A stretch of 64,000 bases of DNA from a virus, in the IMG/VR virus record IMGVR_UViG_3300028840_004168, positions 1-64,000 of that record. One strand, written 5' to 3'. Each line of letters opens with the position of its first letter. Positions within the stretch are counted from its first letter, which is position 1. A model generated the notes under the pieces. The model was not told where the DNA came from. It worked only from the letters and a program-made list of their open reading frames with translations, and did not search any database. A program made the translations under genes and the position numbers. Below are positions 29,826 through 38,834 of the stretch, piece by piece.

Positions 29826-30683
29826 CTATATATTAAACCTGTAATCAATGGTTGTATCTAATAAAATAAATTCATATCTTTCTTGTAATACAGAGACTAT
29901 CGAATCATTGTATTCATCACACAAATCATCAGGGCTGTAATTGGTGCTGATTATAGTAGCCAGCCCATTGTCCACTCTGTATTTTATTATTGTTTCAATA
30001 GCCGTCTGAACCTCAAAAGCCATCTTCTCAACCTTTGTCTCTTTGCCAAATTCGTCTATGGCGAGAAAGTCGCAATTGAGAATGACCTTAAAAAGTTTTT
30101 TATAAAAAGCGCTTTGTTCATTTATATATCTTTTAGAACTGCTCATGAAAATATCAACCAGATCTCTCATGCTCGCATAGTATAAAGAAAAATCTGGAAT
30201 TTCAGAAAATTTATCCATCAAGTCGAGCATAGTTATCGTTTTGCCACAGCCATTTGGCCCGAACAAAAATAATGACTTGCCATCTTTATACCTTTCATTG
30301 CTGATATAGCTATTGATCCTGTCTTTATACAGGAACATCACTTTGCCAGGAGAAGACTTGTAAACAGCTTCGCCATCTACTATTTCTTTTCTGAAACGAT
30401 ATGGCACGCATTTCTTTTCAAAGATGCCTCTCCTTGAGTCTTTTACTTTATCAAGCTTGCTTGTCGGAATGCCTGCTTTGACCAGCGTTGCCAGCCTGTC
30501 ATATCTTTTAACACATTTGCATCTGGCAACTTTAGGCATCCGCTTCTTCATGTCGAACGTTACAACATTCCCATTGTCACACTCATTACAAGCGCCCACT
30601 ATACTGCGCCGTAGAGCGTCCAGCCTGTCGGCATTCATTTCATAAAGTATATTTTCTTCTGACAATACTACATCTTCAAGCAC
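29826..30683 (-). CDS. DnaC/IstB-like helicase loader ATPase
   Basis: 285 residues. An N-terminal zinc-type region (ACNECDNGNVVTFDMKKRMPKVARCKCVKRYDRL, four Cys) precedes an AAA+ core: Walker A LFLFGPNGCGKT (near 140), Walker B FLAIDEFGKE, sensor 1 TIISTNYSP and an arginine-finger type VLQERYEF. The layout matches bacterial DnaC and DnaI loaders (zinc head, AAA+). Located just upstream of the DnaB-like gene, as expected for its loader. The degenerate palindrome at 30193-30206 lies inside. Confidence 0.85.
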   Translation of the reverse strand: MLEDVVLSEENILYEMNADRLDALRRSIVGACNECDNGNVVTFDMKKRMPKVARCKCVKRYDRLATLVKAGIPTSKLDKVKDSRRGIFEKKCVPYRFRKEIVDGEAVYKSSPGKVMFLYKDRINSYISNERYKDGKSLFLFGPNGCGKTITMLDLMDKFSEIPDFSLYYASMRDLVDIFMSSSKRYINEQSAFYKKLFKVILNCDFLAIDEFGKETKVEKMAFEVQTAIETIIKYRVDNGLATIISTNYSPDDLCDEYNDSIVSVLQERYEFILLDTTIDYRFNI

Positions 30684-30693
30684 ATTACATCCT

Positions 30694-31242
30694 TTACTTA
30701 AACATTTCTGTTTCTATCTTTGACTTGGAAACAGTTCCTCTAGCGCCCTTCCTCTTATTAAATTTTTTGTCTTTGTTTAAAAAGTTTATGAGCATCTTAG
30801 AGCTACATATAAAACCTACCAATATCGCAACAGAGTTAGTATAATTCATCCTGGCTATGTCTGAGTTATAATAATATTCATATATATAGTTCAGATAAAT
30901 GCCATATTCATCTTTAGGAATGTAATCATATCCATGATCATTAAGGAATGTTACAATTTTCCTTCTGGTATCTTTGTCAGGAAATCCAGGCGCTATCAAA
31001 TCGTTTCTGTTTAAAAGCTCTTTTATAGCGTCAATAAATGCCTCAGACTTTGTATCTACTTTATCAGTATAAATTCTGATATTCCTCTGCGGCGTTTTTA
31101 ATATCTTTGATATCTCTTCTTTTATTGTGGCATTAGATAAGCCAAGCTCTATCAGATCAAGCGCTTCAGCGTTTATTCTTACTTTTATTTTTGTTTGCTT
31201 TGGCCCTTCTTGGCTTTTTTTGCCTTGTGCTTTCTTTGCCAT
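30694..31242 (-). CDS. Hypothetical protein with helix-turn-helix-like N terminus (182 aa)
   Basis: Start at ATG 31242 (a TTG two codons earlier is not needed). After a Lys-rich tail, IKVRINAEALDLIELGLSNATIKEEISKILKTPQRNIRIY looks like a helix-turn-helix with a resolvase-like LGLSNATIKEEI recognition turn. The C-terminal part FVNYIYEYYYNSDIARMNYTNSVAILVGF-type is hydrophobic and helical. It lies 10 nt before the loader gene and may act with it at the origin, an inference. Confidence 0.65.
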   Translation of the reverse strand: MAKKAQGKKSQEGPKQTKIKVRINAEALDLIELGLSNATIKEEISKILKTPQRNIRIYTDKVDTKSEAFIDAIKELLNRNDLIAPGFPDKDTRRKIVTFLNDHGYDYIPKDEYGIYLNYIYEYYYNSDIARMNYTNSVAILVGFICSSKMLINFLNKDKKFNKRKGARGTVSKSKIETEMFK

Positions 31243-31516
31243 TATCAAGCTCTAATGTTAATAGGTTAATAAGTGACTTGTTCAAATCAGGAATTGCAAA
31301 TATCCCCAGCTTAACAATCTGCTCAGTCCTGTATTCACAGACCAGTCCTGTGCAATCCCATTCGATGTCGTATGTCAAAGAAACCCTTAGCTCCTGCGTT
31401 AATACATGCTGCTTGCCGCATATGATCGGCTTGTTGTAAACCTCTTTGACAGTGCCAAGCATGTCTCCTTCAGGGTAATAGACCCTGTCTCCTTTGTTAA
31501 GCAACTTGCTGTTCAT
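31166..31516 (-). CDS. Small basic protein of unknown function (116 aa)
   Basis: The N-terminal part KGDRVYYPEGDMLGTVKEVYNKPIICGK...LRVSLTYDIEWDCTG resembles a KOW or SH3-like beta barrel (as in small phage proteins that begin KGDxVxxxGxxGxV), with a C-terminal basic tail (RQKKPRRAKANKNKSKNKR). It overlaps both neighbours: helicase end by 20 nt and the next gene start by 77 nt. Possibly a nucleic-acid-binding accessory. Confidence 0.65.
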   Translation of the reverse strand: MNSKLLNKGDRVYYPEGDMLGTVKEVYNKPIICGKQHVLTQELRVSLTYDIEWDCTGLVCEYRTEQIVKLGIFAIPDLNKSLINLLTLELDNGKESTRQKKPRRAKANKNKSKNKR

Positions 31517-32990
31517 GTACTGTCAAAGCAGGCTCACTGTAATAAACGCCCAATCGCCCAAAGCTGTGAGCGCTTAAATACTTATTCTGCCTGTGCAGAT
31601 AGTCAACGTAATAAACCTTCTGATGCTTATTAGGATCGATGTCAACAGCTCCAGGATCTTTTCTCTTTCTTAGTATCCTGCCGAGCTTTTGAACTGTAGC
31701 CACAGGGCTATCGCCCCCACAGGCATTGATTGCAGCATCAGCTTCAGGGAAGTCTAACCCTTCGTTGCCTAGCTTTGTAATCAGCAGCCCACGCAGATCA
31801 CCAGATCTGTAAGCATCAAAAATTTCTTCACGTTGATCTGTTTTTATTTTGCCATGAACGAACTCGTAATGATCTTCATGCAGTTTCTTGCTTTCTGTGA
31901 TCATCTGTTTGATCTTGTAGCCATGTTCAAGGCGGTCAACAAATATAATGAATTGCAGTCCACGCTCGTAAAAGAATCGTGCACGTTTAACTATATCTAT
32001 ATTTAAAGGTTCGAAATCTACGATTGCATTCTGGTATACTTCAGTCCAGTGATCGCCGCCTATACCAGCAGCAGGCATGTTATATACCATAATACTGGCA
32101 TCGGCAAGCCATCCCCTTTCTATCAATTCAGAGGTAGACATGTTATAGATGACATTGCCGACATGCCCTTCCAGATACAGGTCATCGTCATACTTACGAA
32201 AGGCTGTAGCTGAAAATCCCCAACGGCATCCAGTATTGGTGCAGCGCCGTATTATAGTCCTGAACATCTTGCTGGCGCTATGATGGTATTCGTCAAGTAT
32301 AAGGCCGTCTACCCCTGCCAGCCATTCCTTCATAAATTTGTTTTGCCTTTTGTCTTTGCTCCTATTCTTTTCATACAGCGACTTAACAATGGCAATAGTA
32401 AAAGGCTTATCGAACTCATAGTTACCATCTCCTATCATGCCAACGTTATCTTCGCCAACAAGGTTCTTGTAGAATTTAACATGCTGATAAGCAATAGAAC
32501 TCAGGTCGATCACGATGAGCATTCTATTAAATTTGTAGGCGTTGCTTAAAAGGCCCATGATCAAGCTTTTGCCAGAGCCAGTAGCCATAGAAAAACCGCC
32601 ACAAGCATTGTCTATACCAGCCTGCAAAGCTTCATTCTGGTAGTCCCTGGGCACAAATGGCATCCCCTGAATAAAGGAAGCAAGTCTGGCCTCATCGTGG
32701 TCTACCTTAGTCCTCTCATCCTCTATCTCAATGTTCCTAAACCCTGCATTATATATGGCTGTGCATACATGATTTGTGAGTCCAGAAGGGAATGTTTTAT
32801 ATTTTTCGTTGAATAGCTTGACATAAGGAGACAAGGTATACCCTTGTTTTAACAAATTCTCTTTATTAGGATCATAGAATTTTGTTTCATTTCCTATAAT
32901 CTTAAGTATATCTTGATATGCATCAAGTTTTATATTAGTCACGAAAGTCTTGTTATTCTTGACTTTCAATGAAATATCAGGTCTAGGCAT
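31497..32990 (-). CDS. SF2 DNA helicase (UvsW-like)
   Basis: 497 residues. A short N-terminal domain (to about 110) precedes motifs QNEALQAG (Q region), Walker A ATGSGKS (near 131-137), DEYH (near 231, motif II, matching UvsW/RecG-type rather than DEAD), SATAF (motif III) and GLDFPEADA...QKLGRILRKR (motifs V and VI, the arginine finger). UvsW-type helicases migrate branched DNA and help recombination-dependent replication. The following gene overlaps. It begins right after the glycosyltransferase gene. Confidence 0.85.
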   Translation of the reverse strand: MPRPDISLKVKNNKTFVTNIKLDAYQDILKIIGNETKFYDPNKENLLKQGYTLSPYVKLFNEKYKTFPSGLTNHVCTAIYNAGFRNIEIEDERTKVDHDEARLASFIQGMPFVPRDYQNEALQAGIDNACGGFSMATGSGKSLIMGLLSNAYKFNRMLIVIDLSSIAYQHVKFYKNLVGEDNVGMIGDGNYEFDKPFTIAIVKSLYEKNRSKDKRQNKFMKEWLAGVDGLILDEYHHSASKMFRTIIRRCTNTGCRWGFSATAFRKYDDDLYLEGHVGNVIYNMSTSELIERGWLADASIMVYNMPAAGIGGDHWTEVYQNAIVDFEPLNIDIVKRARFFYERGLQFIIFVDRLEHGYKIKQMITESKKLHEDHYEFVHGKIKTDQREEIFDAYRSGDLRGLLITKLGNEGLDFPEADAAINACGGDSPVATVQKLGRILRKRKDPGAVDIDPNKHQKVYYVDYLHRQNKYLSAHSFGRLGVYYSEPALTVHEQQVA

Positions 32991-32992
32991 TA

Positions 32993-35236
32993 CTATTCCT
33001 TATCTGGATTAGTCACATCTACCAAATCACTTGCTGCGTCTATAACATGCATGGACTCATATAGCTGGAAGCATGGTGAAGGCAACCCCATGATGCATGG
33101 CTCATGTCCATGAGTAAAACAGTTGTGAACAGTCCATGTCTTAGCTATATACGATTCATCGCCTTGCACTTCCAGGTTATATACAGTGCCTGTGTGCTTC
33201 TTCACAGAACAGCTTTCCACCTTTAGGAACTTCTTATCTCCAATCGATCTGACATCTATCTGTTTGTTTACCGAAGTCAGCTTGTAGTTAAAGTTAGGCT
33301 CTCCTGTGATATCAGCAAATTCATTAATAGCCCTCATCATTATCGCAATACTGTAGATATACCTTTTGTTTCGTGATCTGACAGTAAAGGGCTCTTCATC
33401 GTTATTGATTTTGAATCCTGCCAGAAAGCTGGCTATGTTGCGTTCATCCAGCCCAAAGAACCATCTCGGTATGATCTTATCCCTGTATGGCTGTTTAGCT
33501 CCGAACAAGCGCTGTAAGAATCTGGCAAGGATATCGCATTCGATCAGGATTATAATTTTGCCGTCTGCATTATATTTAAATTTAATAACACTATCATCAA
33601 GGTCAAATAAATATTTTGTAATTGCAGAAATTTCATCTTTGGCTTGATCGTTTTTGGCAGCTATGTCTACTATAAATCTTGACTTGGTTCCTTTCTCTTC
33701 AGCCATAATTCCTATCCTGCCGCTACTTACAAAGATACCGAAGAACTTCAACAGCTCAGGAGTAAGGCTGAGCTTGTTATCTATCCTTATTCCTTTTGAC
33801 TTATCAAAGACAGTGTGTATGGTTTTATCTTTTTCATCATAGATTATATCTTCACTGTCAAGTGAGCGAGTATCTTTATCTGTAAGAGTTTTGGAGATGA
33901 GCAGGTTAACAAGGTTTACATAGACATTATAATCGAAATAATTAATGTAGACATCTTTGTTATCGTTTATCATGCTCTTTATCGTCTTTATAGGCAGATA
34001 TCCGATTATAGGTTCCATGCCTGCATGCGGATGGTCATACGTGCACAGCACTGGATGATCTTCTGTAGCCTTTAGAGGTTCGCTAATTCCTTTTATATTG
34101 AGAACCACTATGTCTTCATCTTTAACATCACGTCTCATTACATCAGTCACAGGCATGAACCGTCCCTGGTCTGTAAGCACTTTGTCTGTGCTTATATCTA
34201 TATGAGATATAGGCTTTACTATATTCTTCTCTACCATTATTTCCTGGTTTCCCAGGAAGCATGGAGCGCATGGAGGCTTTACATCTAATGCCCTAACGTT
34301 AGTATAATACCTCATTCTCAGATCAGATGGGAATGGGCCGTATATAGCCACAGTAGGTTTCTTTAACGCACCAGCCAGATGCCCTATAGATGAATCAGGC
34401 ACTACAGCAAGGTCGCACAGGTCTATAAGTGCTATCACCTGTTGCCAAGTAGGACATATATCAGCAGAGAAGTAGTAGTCATCAGGGTTAACTCTGAAGA
34501 ACCTCAGATCGTTCTTTATAGATACAGCCTCTCTTGCAGACGATGCCATAACTACATTCCATCCTGTGTCTTTAAAATAGCTGGCAACCTCTACTTGCTT
34601 CTTCTGATCTGGAGTCCTGATTGGAGAAGATGCCCTCATGTGTATCACAAGAGTCTTCTTGCCGTTAGATAAGAATACATTATCTTCTATAAGCTTTTCC
34701 TGCAGTTCTTTATCTACATGCACATAAGGAAGCTTTTCTTCTGCAGGAATAGGCTCATGATCTATGAAAAGCCTTTCCAGGAACAGATCATAGGCATTCA
34801 TCTGTGAAGCTTTTTCGCTTCCTTCAATTATGCCTTCAAAAATAATATGGTAGTCAGCTGCTTCCCATTCCTTAAGCAGCAAAGGTGCAGATCCTATTAC
34901 ATCTATATATGGATTGCCCTCTATAACTCCATGATATCTTTCAGCACAATACACATGGACTATTGCTTCTGGATATTTCTTTTTCAAATGTTTGATTGCT
35001 ACGGAAAGGAAGAGTATGTCACCAGCGCCGCCGTTTCTCAAGGCATACAGCGTCTTGCCATTCAGGTCTTCACCTTCATATTTTTTATAGTAGCTGTAAA
35101 AGTCAGCCACCATATACTTTTCAGGGTTGCGTCCTACCAGATCCTGCCATTGCCTTGCCGTCATGTCATTGACGACATAAAACTCGTCAGGGACTATCTG
35201 CTCCGAGACTTTGTCCTTCAACATTATCAGTCTCAT
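32993..35236 (-). CDS. GT9 glycosyltransferase interrupted by an intein (extein 367 aa)
   Basis: 747 residues. Extein N-part (1-325): GT9 fold with NGGAGDILFLSVAIKHLKKKYP (acceptor side), VIHMRASSPIR, and VVPDSSIGHLAGALKKPTVAIYGPF (donor site). It is cut inside the Cys-rich motif; after splicing the junction reads PPCAP-CFTHGHEPCIMG, matching the metal-like C-x-x-C...C-x-x-x loop of many GT9 heptosyltransferases. C-extein: residues 706-747. The ATG at 35236 sits close to the preceding gene. The enzyme likely glycosylates LPS-like or virion glycan. No other replication gene in the window carries an intein. Confidence 0.87.
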   Translation of the reverse strand: MRLIMLKDKVSEQIVPDEFYVVNDMTARQWQDLVGRNPEKYMVADFYSYYKKYEGEDLNGKTLYALRNGGAGDILFLSVAIKHLKKKYPEAIVHVYCAERYHGVIEGNPYIDVIGSAPLLLKEWEAADYHIIFEGIIEGSEKASQMNAYDLFLERLFIDHEPIPAEEKLPYVHVDKELQEKLIEDNVFLSNGKKTLVIHMRASSPIRTPDQKKQVEVASYFKDTGWNVVMASSAREAVSIKNDLRFFRVNPDDYYFSADICPTWQQVIALIDLCDLAVVPDSSIGHLAGALKKPTVAIYGPFPSDLRMRYYTNVRALDVKPPCAPCFLGNQEIMVEKNIVKPISHIDISTDKVLTDQGRFMPVTDVMRRDVKDEDIVVLNIKGISEPLKATEDHPVLCTYDHPHAGMEPIIGYLPIKTIKSMINDNKDVYINYFDYNVYVNLVNLLISKTLTDKDTRSLDSEDIIYDEKDKTIHTVFDKSKGIRIDNKLSLTPELLKFFGIFVSSGRIGIMAEEKGTKSRFIVDIAAKNDQAKDEISAITKYLFDLDDSVIKFKYNADGKIIILIECDILARFLQRLFGAKQPYRDKIIPRWFFGLDERNIASFLAGFKINNDEEPFTVRSRNKRYIYSIAIMMRAINEFADITGEPNFNYKLTSVNKQIDVRSIGDKKFLKVESCSVKKHTGTVYNLEVQGDESYIAKTWTVHNCFTHGHEPCIMGLPSPCFQLYESMHVIDAASDLVDVTNPDKE
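33122..34261 (-). other. Intein (380 aa) with degenerate LAGLIDADG domain
   Basis: Residues 326-705 of the 32993 protein. Block A starts with Cys326; block B TEDHPVL (391-397) has the conserved His; block F VYNLEVQGDESYIAKTWTVH leads to penultimate His704, terminal Asn705 and Cys706 as +1 nucleophile. All splicing residues are present. Residues 495-508 (LLKFFGIFVSSGRI) and 603-612 (SFLAGFKINN) match LAGLIDADG helices, but the catalytic acidic positions read Ser and Asn, so the homing endonuclease is probably inactive. Confidence 0.9.
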
Positions 35237-35696
35237 ATATTATTCTCCTTTCCTGTTCACTCCCATGTTGATATGATGTTAACTCCAGGCTACCATGCAT
35301 CCTACCAGTATCATCCATACCAGTAACAGTTATGATAAGCCTATTAAGGTTAGATCTGTATTCTTCTTTATTTATAGCTTCTGTTTCATTTAAATATTCT
35401 ATAAGGGTATTTAGATTTATAAAGGTGGAGTAAGTAGATGTTTTCAATTCCTGAATGGTAGCACTATTGAGAGCATTGTCGTGCAGTATCTGCTGCCTGA
35501 ACTTTTCAAAAGAAAGCAGCAGCCTTATCGCTTCGCCTCTGGTAAAATTAGGATTGTTTGCTTGAGTTGGATCTAGGATAGGCTGATTTAGGCCTTGACT
35601 GGCTATTGCTTGAACTAAAGGATCTTTTCTTGCTCTCTTACGGTCTTGCGCTTTTTGAATTGCCTTCTTTCTTGGTGGTTTTTTCTTTTTCGTCAT
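35187..35696 (-). CDS. Basic helical protein of unknown function (169 aa)
   Basis: ATG at 35696 (MTKKKKPPRKKAIQKAQDRK) is preferred; an ATG seven codons earlier overlaps the previous gene further. A highly basic N terminus is followed by a helical core (NFTRGEAIRLLLSFEKFRQQILHDNALNSATIQELKT and IEYLNETEAINKEEYRSNLNRLIITV). The stop lies inside the GT9 gene (50-nt overlap). Unknown function; might bind nucleic acid. Confidence 0.6.
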   Translation of the reverse strand: MTKKKKPPRKKAIQKAQDRKRARKDPLVQAIASQGLNQPILDPTQANNPNFTRGEAIRLLLSFEKFRQQILHDNALNSATIQELKTSTYSTFINLNTLIEYLNETEAINKEEYRSNLNRLIITVTGMDDTGRMHGSLELTSYQHGSEQERRIIYETDNVEGQSLGADSP

Positions 35697-35877
35697 GTTT
35701 TCTACCATCTCTTTCAAGATAATTCATTATAAGTTTGTTTAATATTTTGGTTATGCTTGTGCCGTTTCCTATTGCATTTAACTTAAGTTCATTTTTGATA
35801 TCTGTAGGCAAAAAGAACCCTACATAGCTTTTGTTATCTATATCCACAGCAACTCTTCCCTTGTTAAATTTTCCCAA
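35638..35877 (-). CDS. Ribbon-helix-helix type regulator (up to 79 aa)
   Basis: VGFFLPTDIKNELKLNAIGNGTSITKILNKLIMNYLER has the ribbon strand plus two helices and the G-x-x-x-T-x-x-x-x-x-L pattern of Arc/MetJ-type DNA-binding proteins. The frame opens with TTG at 35877; a GTG 11 codons in has a better ribosome site (GGAAGAG 5 nt upstream), so the product may be shorter. Basic tail KHDEKEKTTKKEGN. Located between the late and replication genes with a promoter upstream, it is the best candidate transcription regulator in the window. Confidence 0.7.
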   Translation of the reverse strand: MGKFNKGRVAVDIDNKSYVGFFLPTDIKNELKLNAIGNGTSITKILNKLIMNYLERDGRKHDEKEKTTKKEGNSKSARP

Positions 35878-35895
35878 TTTTGCCAGCTAGATTTA

Positions 35896-35924
35896 ACCGT
35901 AACAAAAGAAAAAATCATTGTCAA
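35896..35924 (-). promoter_or_regulatory. Putative promoter P10 upstream of the regulator
   Basis: TTGACA (35919-35924) and a 17-nt spacer lead to a poor -10 (TACGGT, 35896-35901) on the minus strand. It lies in the 91-nt gap 35878-35968, the only sizeable break between the tail genes and the regulator, so it may start the early block. Confidence 0.45.
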
Positions 35925-35968
35925 GCTAATTTTTAAATTTTTAAAAAAAAGCTTGGAAAGCTGTATTA

Positions 35969-36550
35969 TTAACTATTATTGGGTATCGGGATTGTCTTGT
36001 GCGCTTTGCACGATGGACAGTATACTTTCACACTCTTACTTCCGCAACACTTGCCTTTAATCACTAATTCAGCGCCGCAACGTGGGCAAGGATTGTAAGG
36101 CAGCTTGTTTTCAGGCTGTGCAGTTGCATGTTTTACTTTTGTTTCTCTTACAATCTCTTTTTTGACAACTGGAGTAGGAGCCATATTCTTACCATGACCA
36201 GGAATATCTTCTGGCCTTTGTGCGAAAAATGCACTATCCGCACCTGGATAAATAAACCCAGCCCTCTGCGTAATTTCCACAATAGTTTCTTTTGGAATTT
36301 TAGATAAAATCTTTTCCTGGTAATTCTTACTTTCCTCTTTCATTTTTTTAATTTCTTCTTCTGACAGCTGTGGAACTGGAGTTATCTCATGTGCATACTT
36401 AGGATGAAATAAGGTAGTAACCATTAGATTTTCTATTGGTACTATTCCTTTTTTGAATACAGGTTTAATGTCCTCATAAGGCACTTCAAAACCTGAAAAT
36501 TCAATTATAATTTTCTTATTATCATCATCAAAAATCATTTTAGTTTCCAT
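35969..36550 (-). CDS. Zinc-ribbon protein (193 aa)
   Basis: ATG at 36550 with AAGGAAC 8 nt upstream; the frame to 36598 is not needed. N-terminal beta strands KMIFDDDNKKIIIEFSGFEVPYEDIKPVF, a helical middle (IPKETIVEITQRAGFIYPGADSAFFAQ), and a C-terminal zinc ribbon CPRCGAELVIKGKCCGSKSVKVYCPSCKAHK. Last gene of the tail-region operon. Possibly a regulator or an accessory protein; no family recognised. Confidence 0.65.
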   Translation of the reverse strand: METKMIFDDDNKKIIIEFSGFEVPYEDIKPVFKKGIVPIENLMVTTLFHPKYAHEITPVPQLSEEEIKKMKEESKNYQEKILSKIPKETIVEITQRAGFIYPGADSAFFAQRPEDIPGHGKNMAPTPVVKKEIVRETKVKHATAQPENKLPYNPCPRCGAELVIKGKCCGSKSVKVYCPSCKAHKTIPIPNNS

Positions 36551-36560
36551 ACTATGTTCC

Positions 36561-38834
36561 TTATAAAACGCCAGTTGTGTCTTGAGATTGACCATCATAA
36601 AAACAAATTTGATACATCATGTTGTAATAAGTATAATCGCCATAGATGCAATACTGCACAGGAGGCCACTCAAGATCATCTATCCAACAAAATTCTGTAA
36701 GCTGCATCCTGCTGTATCTCCGTCTCGGCTGATACACTTCGTTTTGAAACCCTTTTGGATATTCTGCCAATTTTGTGCTTCTTTTGATTTCCCATAGCCC
36801 TTCATCCAACGGTTCTGGCTCAGGGCTTGATGAGCCAAAAAAAGTAAATTGATCAAGGCCAATCCCTCCGCAAAATTCTCCTAGAGGTATTTCAATTCCA
36901 AAACCATTAAGCCCTGCTACGAACGCAGGGACAGAGCAGCCGTCTCCTGGTATATAATGCTGTGTTTCAGAAGGAACCAGCACCCCTACCTGTTGAGGAA
37001 ACCCTGCTACTCTGACAGCGTTAGGAGCGCTAAATGGGCTTGTAATAAAGAAAGGTTTTCTCTGTTCATAAGGATCTGTCGGCTCGTCTTCTTGTAGAGA
37101 AAATATTTGCTTGTTAAAGGCATTTGTAATCTGAAACCCTTCCATAGCCTCTACATCAGAGGCATAAGAAGCGCTTACATGAGGGAACCAGCGTGGCGTA
37201 GAGATCAATGCATTTCTCGTAGGTTGAACCTTTATTTCCTGACCATACTGATTAGTATAGCAATGACCGCCAAGCGTCCTGATGAGCGTGCCCTTCCCAA
37301 ATTTACCAGTTTCAAATTCCAGATAGAAAATGCCCCATCTCTCTGCAGTCTCTCCGCATTCGCTTAAACTTGTACCAGAAGCTGTCTGCCTGTCTATAAG
37401 CGCCACGCATGCGCTATGGTTTACTGGAACCACCCATCTTACTGTCTCTTCAAAATTAGATTCCCAGTCTCTTCCCCATTCAAGATGCTGCCACTTGTAA
37501 TTAATAGTTGCCCATCCTAAATCAATATCTTTATGCCTGATCTTTCTAAAATATTTAGCTGGATCGTTAAACCCACTTTCATCCCATCCACGATTGCTAT
37601 CAGCCTGCGCTATGATATAATCAAACTTGTTCATTGTGTCGTAAGCTATCCCTTTAAATTGACTGTATGGGTTGTAAGGAATGTCAAATTCACAACGCCA
37701 GTATGCACCTAGAATGCATAGGTTCTCTTCTGCATAAGGCCTGTAAAGGCAAGCTATCATAGGAAGCGCCGTCCCAGCATCGGCTCCCCAGTAAGGAGTT
37801 GGGAACCTTTTAAATGCTCCTAAGTCTGTCCTTATATTTTTTGCATACCACGACTCGCCACTTATTTTAATCACCTGTTCAGTTTTATTCCACACCAGAG
37901 GATATATCATTACATGCATCGTTGACTGATTGCCCATCTTCCTGTTTTGACAATCACGCCAGTCTGTGCAAGGGAACCTAGTGGAGCCAGGGCCACCCCC
38001 GCATCCTGGTTGCACGTATGACAAATCAGCCCATCTATCCCAAGTGATCCTGTAAAGCATCCCTATTTCATTACCGGAAGGAGTGTTCTTATCTATTATT
38101 CTGTAATTAGCATAAGCATAAAGGCCATCACCAGGAAGGCCATTATAAATTGAAGCATCAGAAGTAGTGCCCCATGTTACATATGGAATGCCACACCCCC
38201 TCTGACCCAGAGAATACATATCCAGCATGCCAAGCTCCAACTCTGATTGTGACCAGGGAACTTCTGCATACCTGGCAGAGCCTTCTTCTATTTTGTCGTA
38301 TATATCCATTTCACCATTTTTATGATCCCATGCTTTTCCTTTGAATTCATAGTATCTGGCATGCCCTTCACTTGGACTATAGTTATGATATTTTCCTTCG
38401 ATTATATAGCCGCCTGCGCCGCATGATCCACCAGCAGGATGTTTCCCTACTACAGCAACAGGGTTGCCGCTTAAAAACATCAATATAACCCTGTCTTTTT
38501 TTGCAAAAGGAGTATCGGTATGCCAATACCCTTCACTTTCAAACTGGCTGCTCAATCCAGGTATATATCCATGAGTGGTATAATAATTAGGATCATCAGT
38601 TGTAGGAGAAGCGCAATGGTAATGTATAGGTATGTCTTCATATATGACAGTCCTTCTGTGTGGCTCACATTCTGTTCTAGTTGGATTTGCTTGAGTCACA
38701 CATTCAGAATTATCCCAGTCAGGCATTTCTTCTACCTTGACACTGCAGTTCACCCCATGCACTAGCTCAACTATCTCTCCTACTTTGAAAGTAACCTTGT
38801 ATTCTTCGTCTGATGGATAAGCAAGATATGACAT
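36561..38834 (-). CDS. Large virion-associated protein, possible tail adhesin (757 aa)
   Basis: ATG at 38834 overlaps the previous stop as TAATG. The product is rich in Trp, Tyr, Gly and Cys and lacks transmembrane segments. Near residue 110-125, FAKKDRVILMFLSGNPVAVVGKHP resembles the OB-type barrel of baseplate spike proteins. The rest reads as aromatic beta-sheet (e.g. YVTWGTTSDASIYNGLPGDGLYAYANYRI). As the last gene of the tail module it could be a receptor-binding protein. Function is inferred from place and composition only. Confidence 0.6.
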   Translation of the reverse strand: MSYLAYPSDEEYKVTFKVGEIVELVHGVNCSVKVEEMPDWDNSECVTQANPTRTECEPHRRTVIYEDIPIHYHCASPTTDDPNYYTTHGYIPGLSSQFESEGYWHTDTPFAKKDRVILMFLSGNPVAVVGKHPAGGSCGAGGYIIEGKYHNYSPSEGHARYYEFKGKAWDHKNGEMDIYDKIEEGSARYAEVPWSQSELELGMLDMYSLGQRGCGIPYVTWGTTSDASIYNGLPGDGLYAYANYRIIDKNTPSGNEIGMLYRITWDRWADLSYVQPGCGGGPGSTRFPCTDWRDCQNRKMGNQSTMHVMIYPLVWNKTEQVIKISGESWYAKNIRTDLGAFKRFPTPYWGADAGTALPMIACLYRPYAEENLCILGAYWRCEFDIPYNPYSQFKGIAYDTMNKFDYIIAQADSNRGWDESGFNDPAKYFRKIRHKDIDLGWATINYKWQHLEWGRDWESNFEETVRWVVPVNHSACVALIDRQTASGTSLSECGETAERWGIFYLEFETGKFGKGTLIRTLGGHCYTNQYGQEIKVQPTRNALISTPRWFPHVSASYASDVEAMEGFQITNAFNKQIFSLQEDEPTDPYEQRKPFFITSPFSAPNAVRVAGFPQQVGVLVPSETQHYIPGDGCSVPAFVAGLNGFGIEIPLGEFCGGIGLDQFTFFGSSSPEPEPLDEGLWEIKRSTKLAEYPKGFQNEVYQPRRRYSRMQLTEFCWIDDLEWPPVQYCIYGDYTYYNMMYQICFYDGQSQDTTGVL

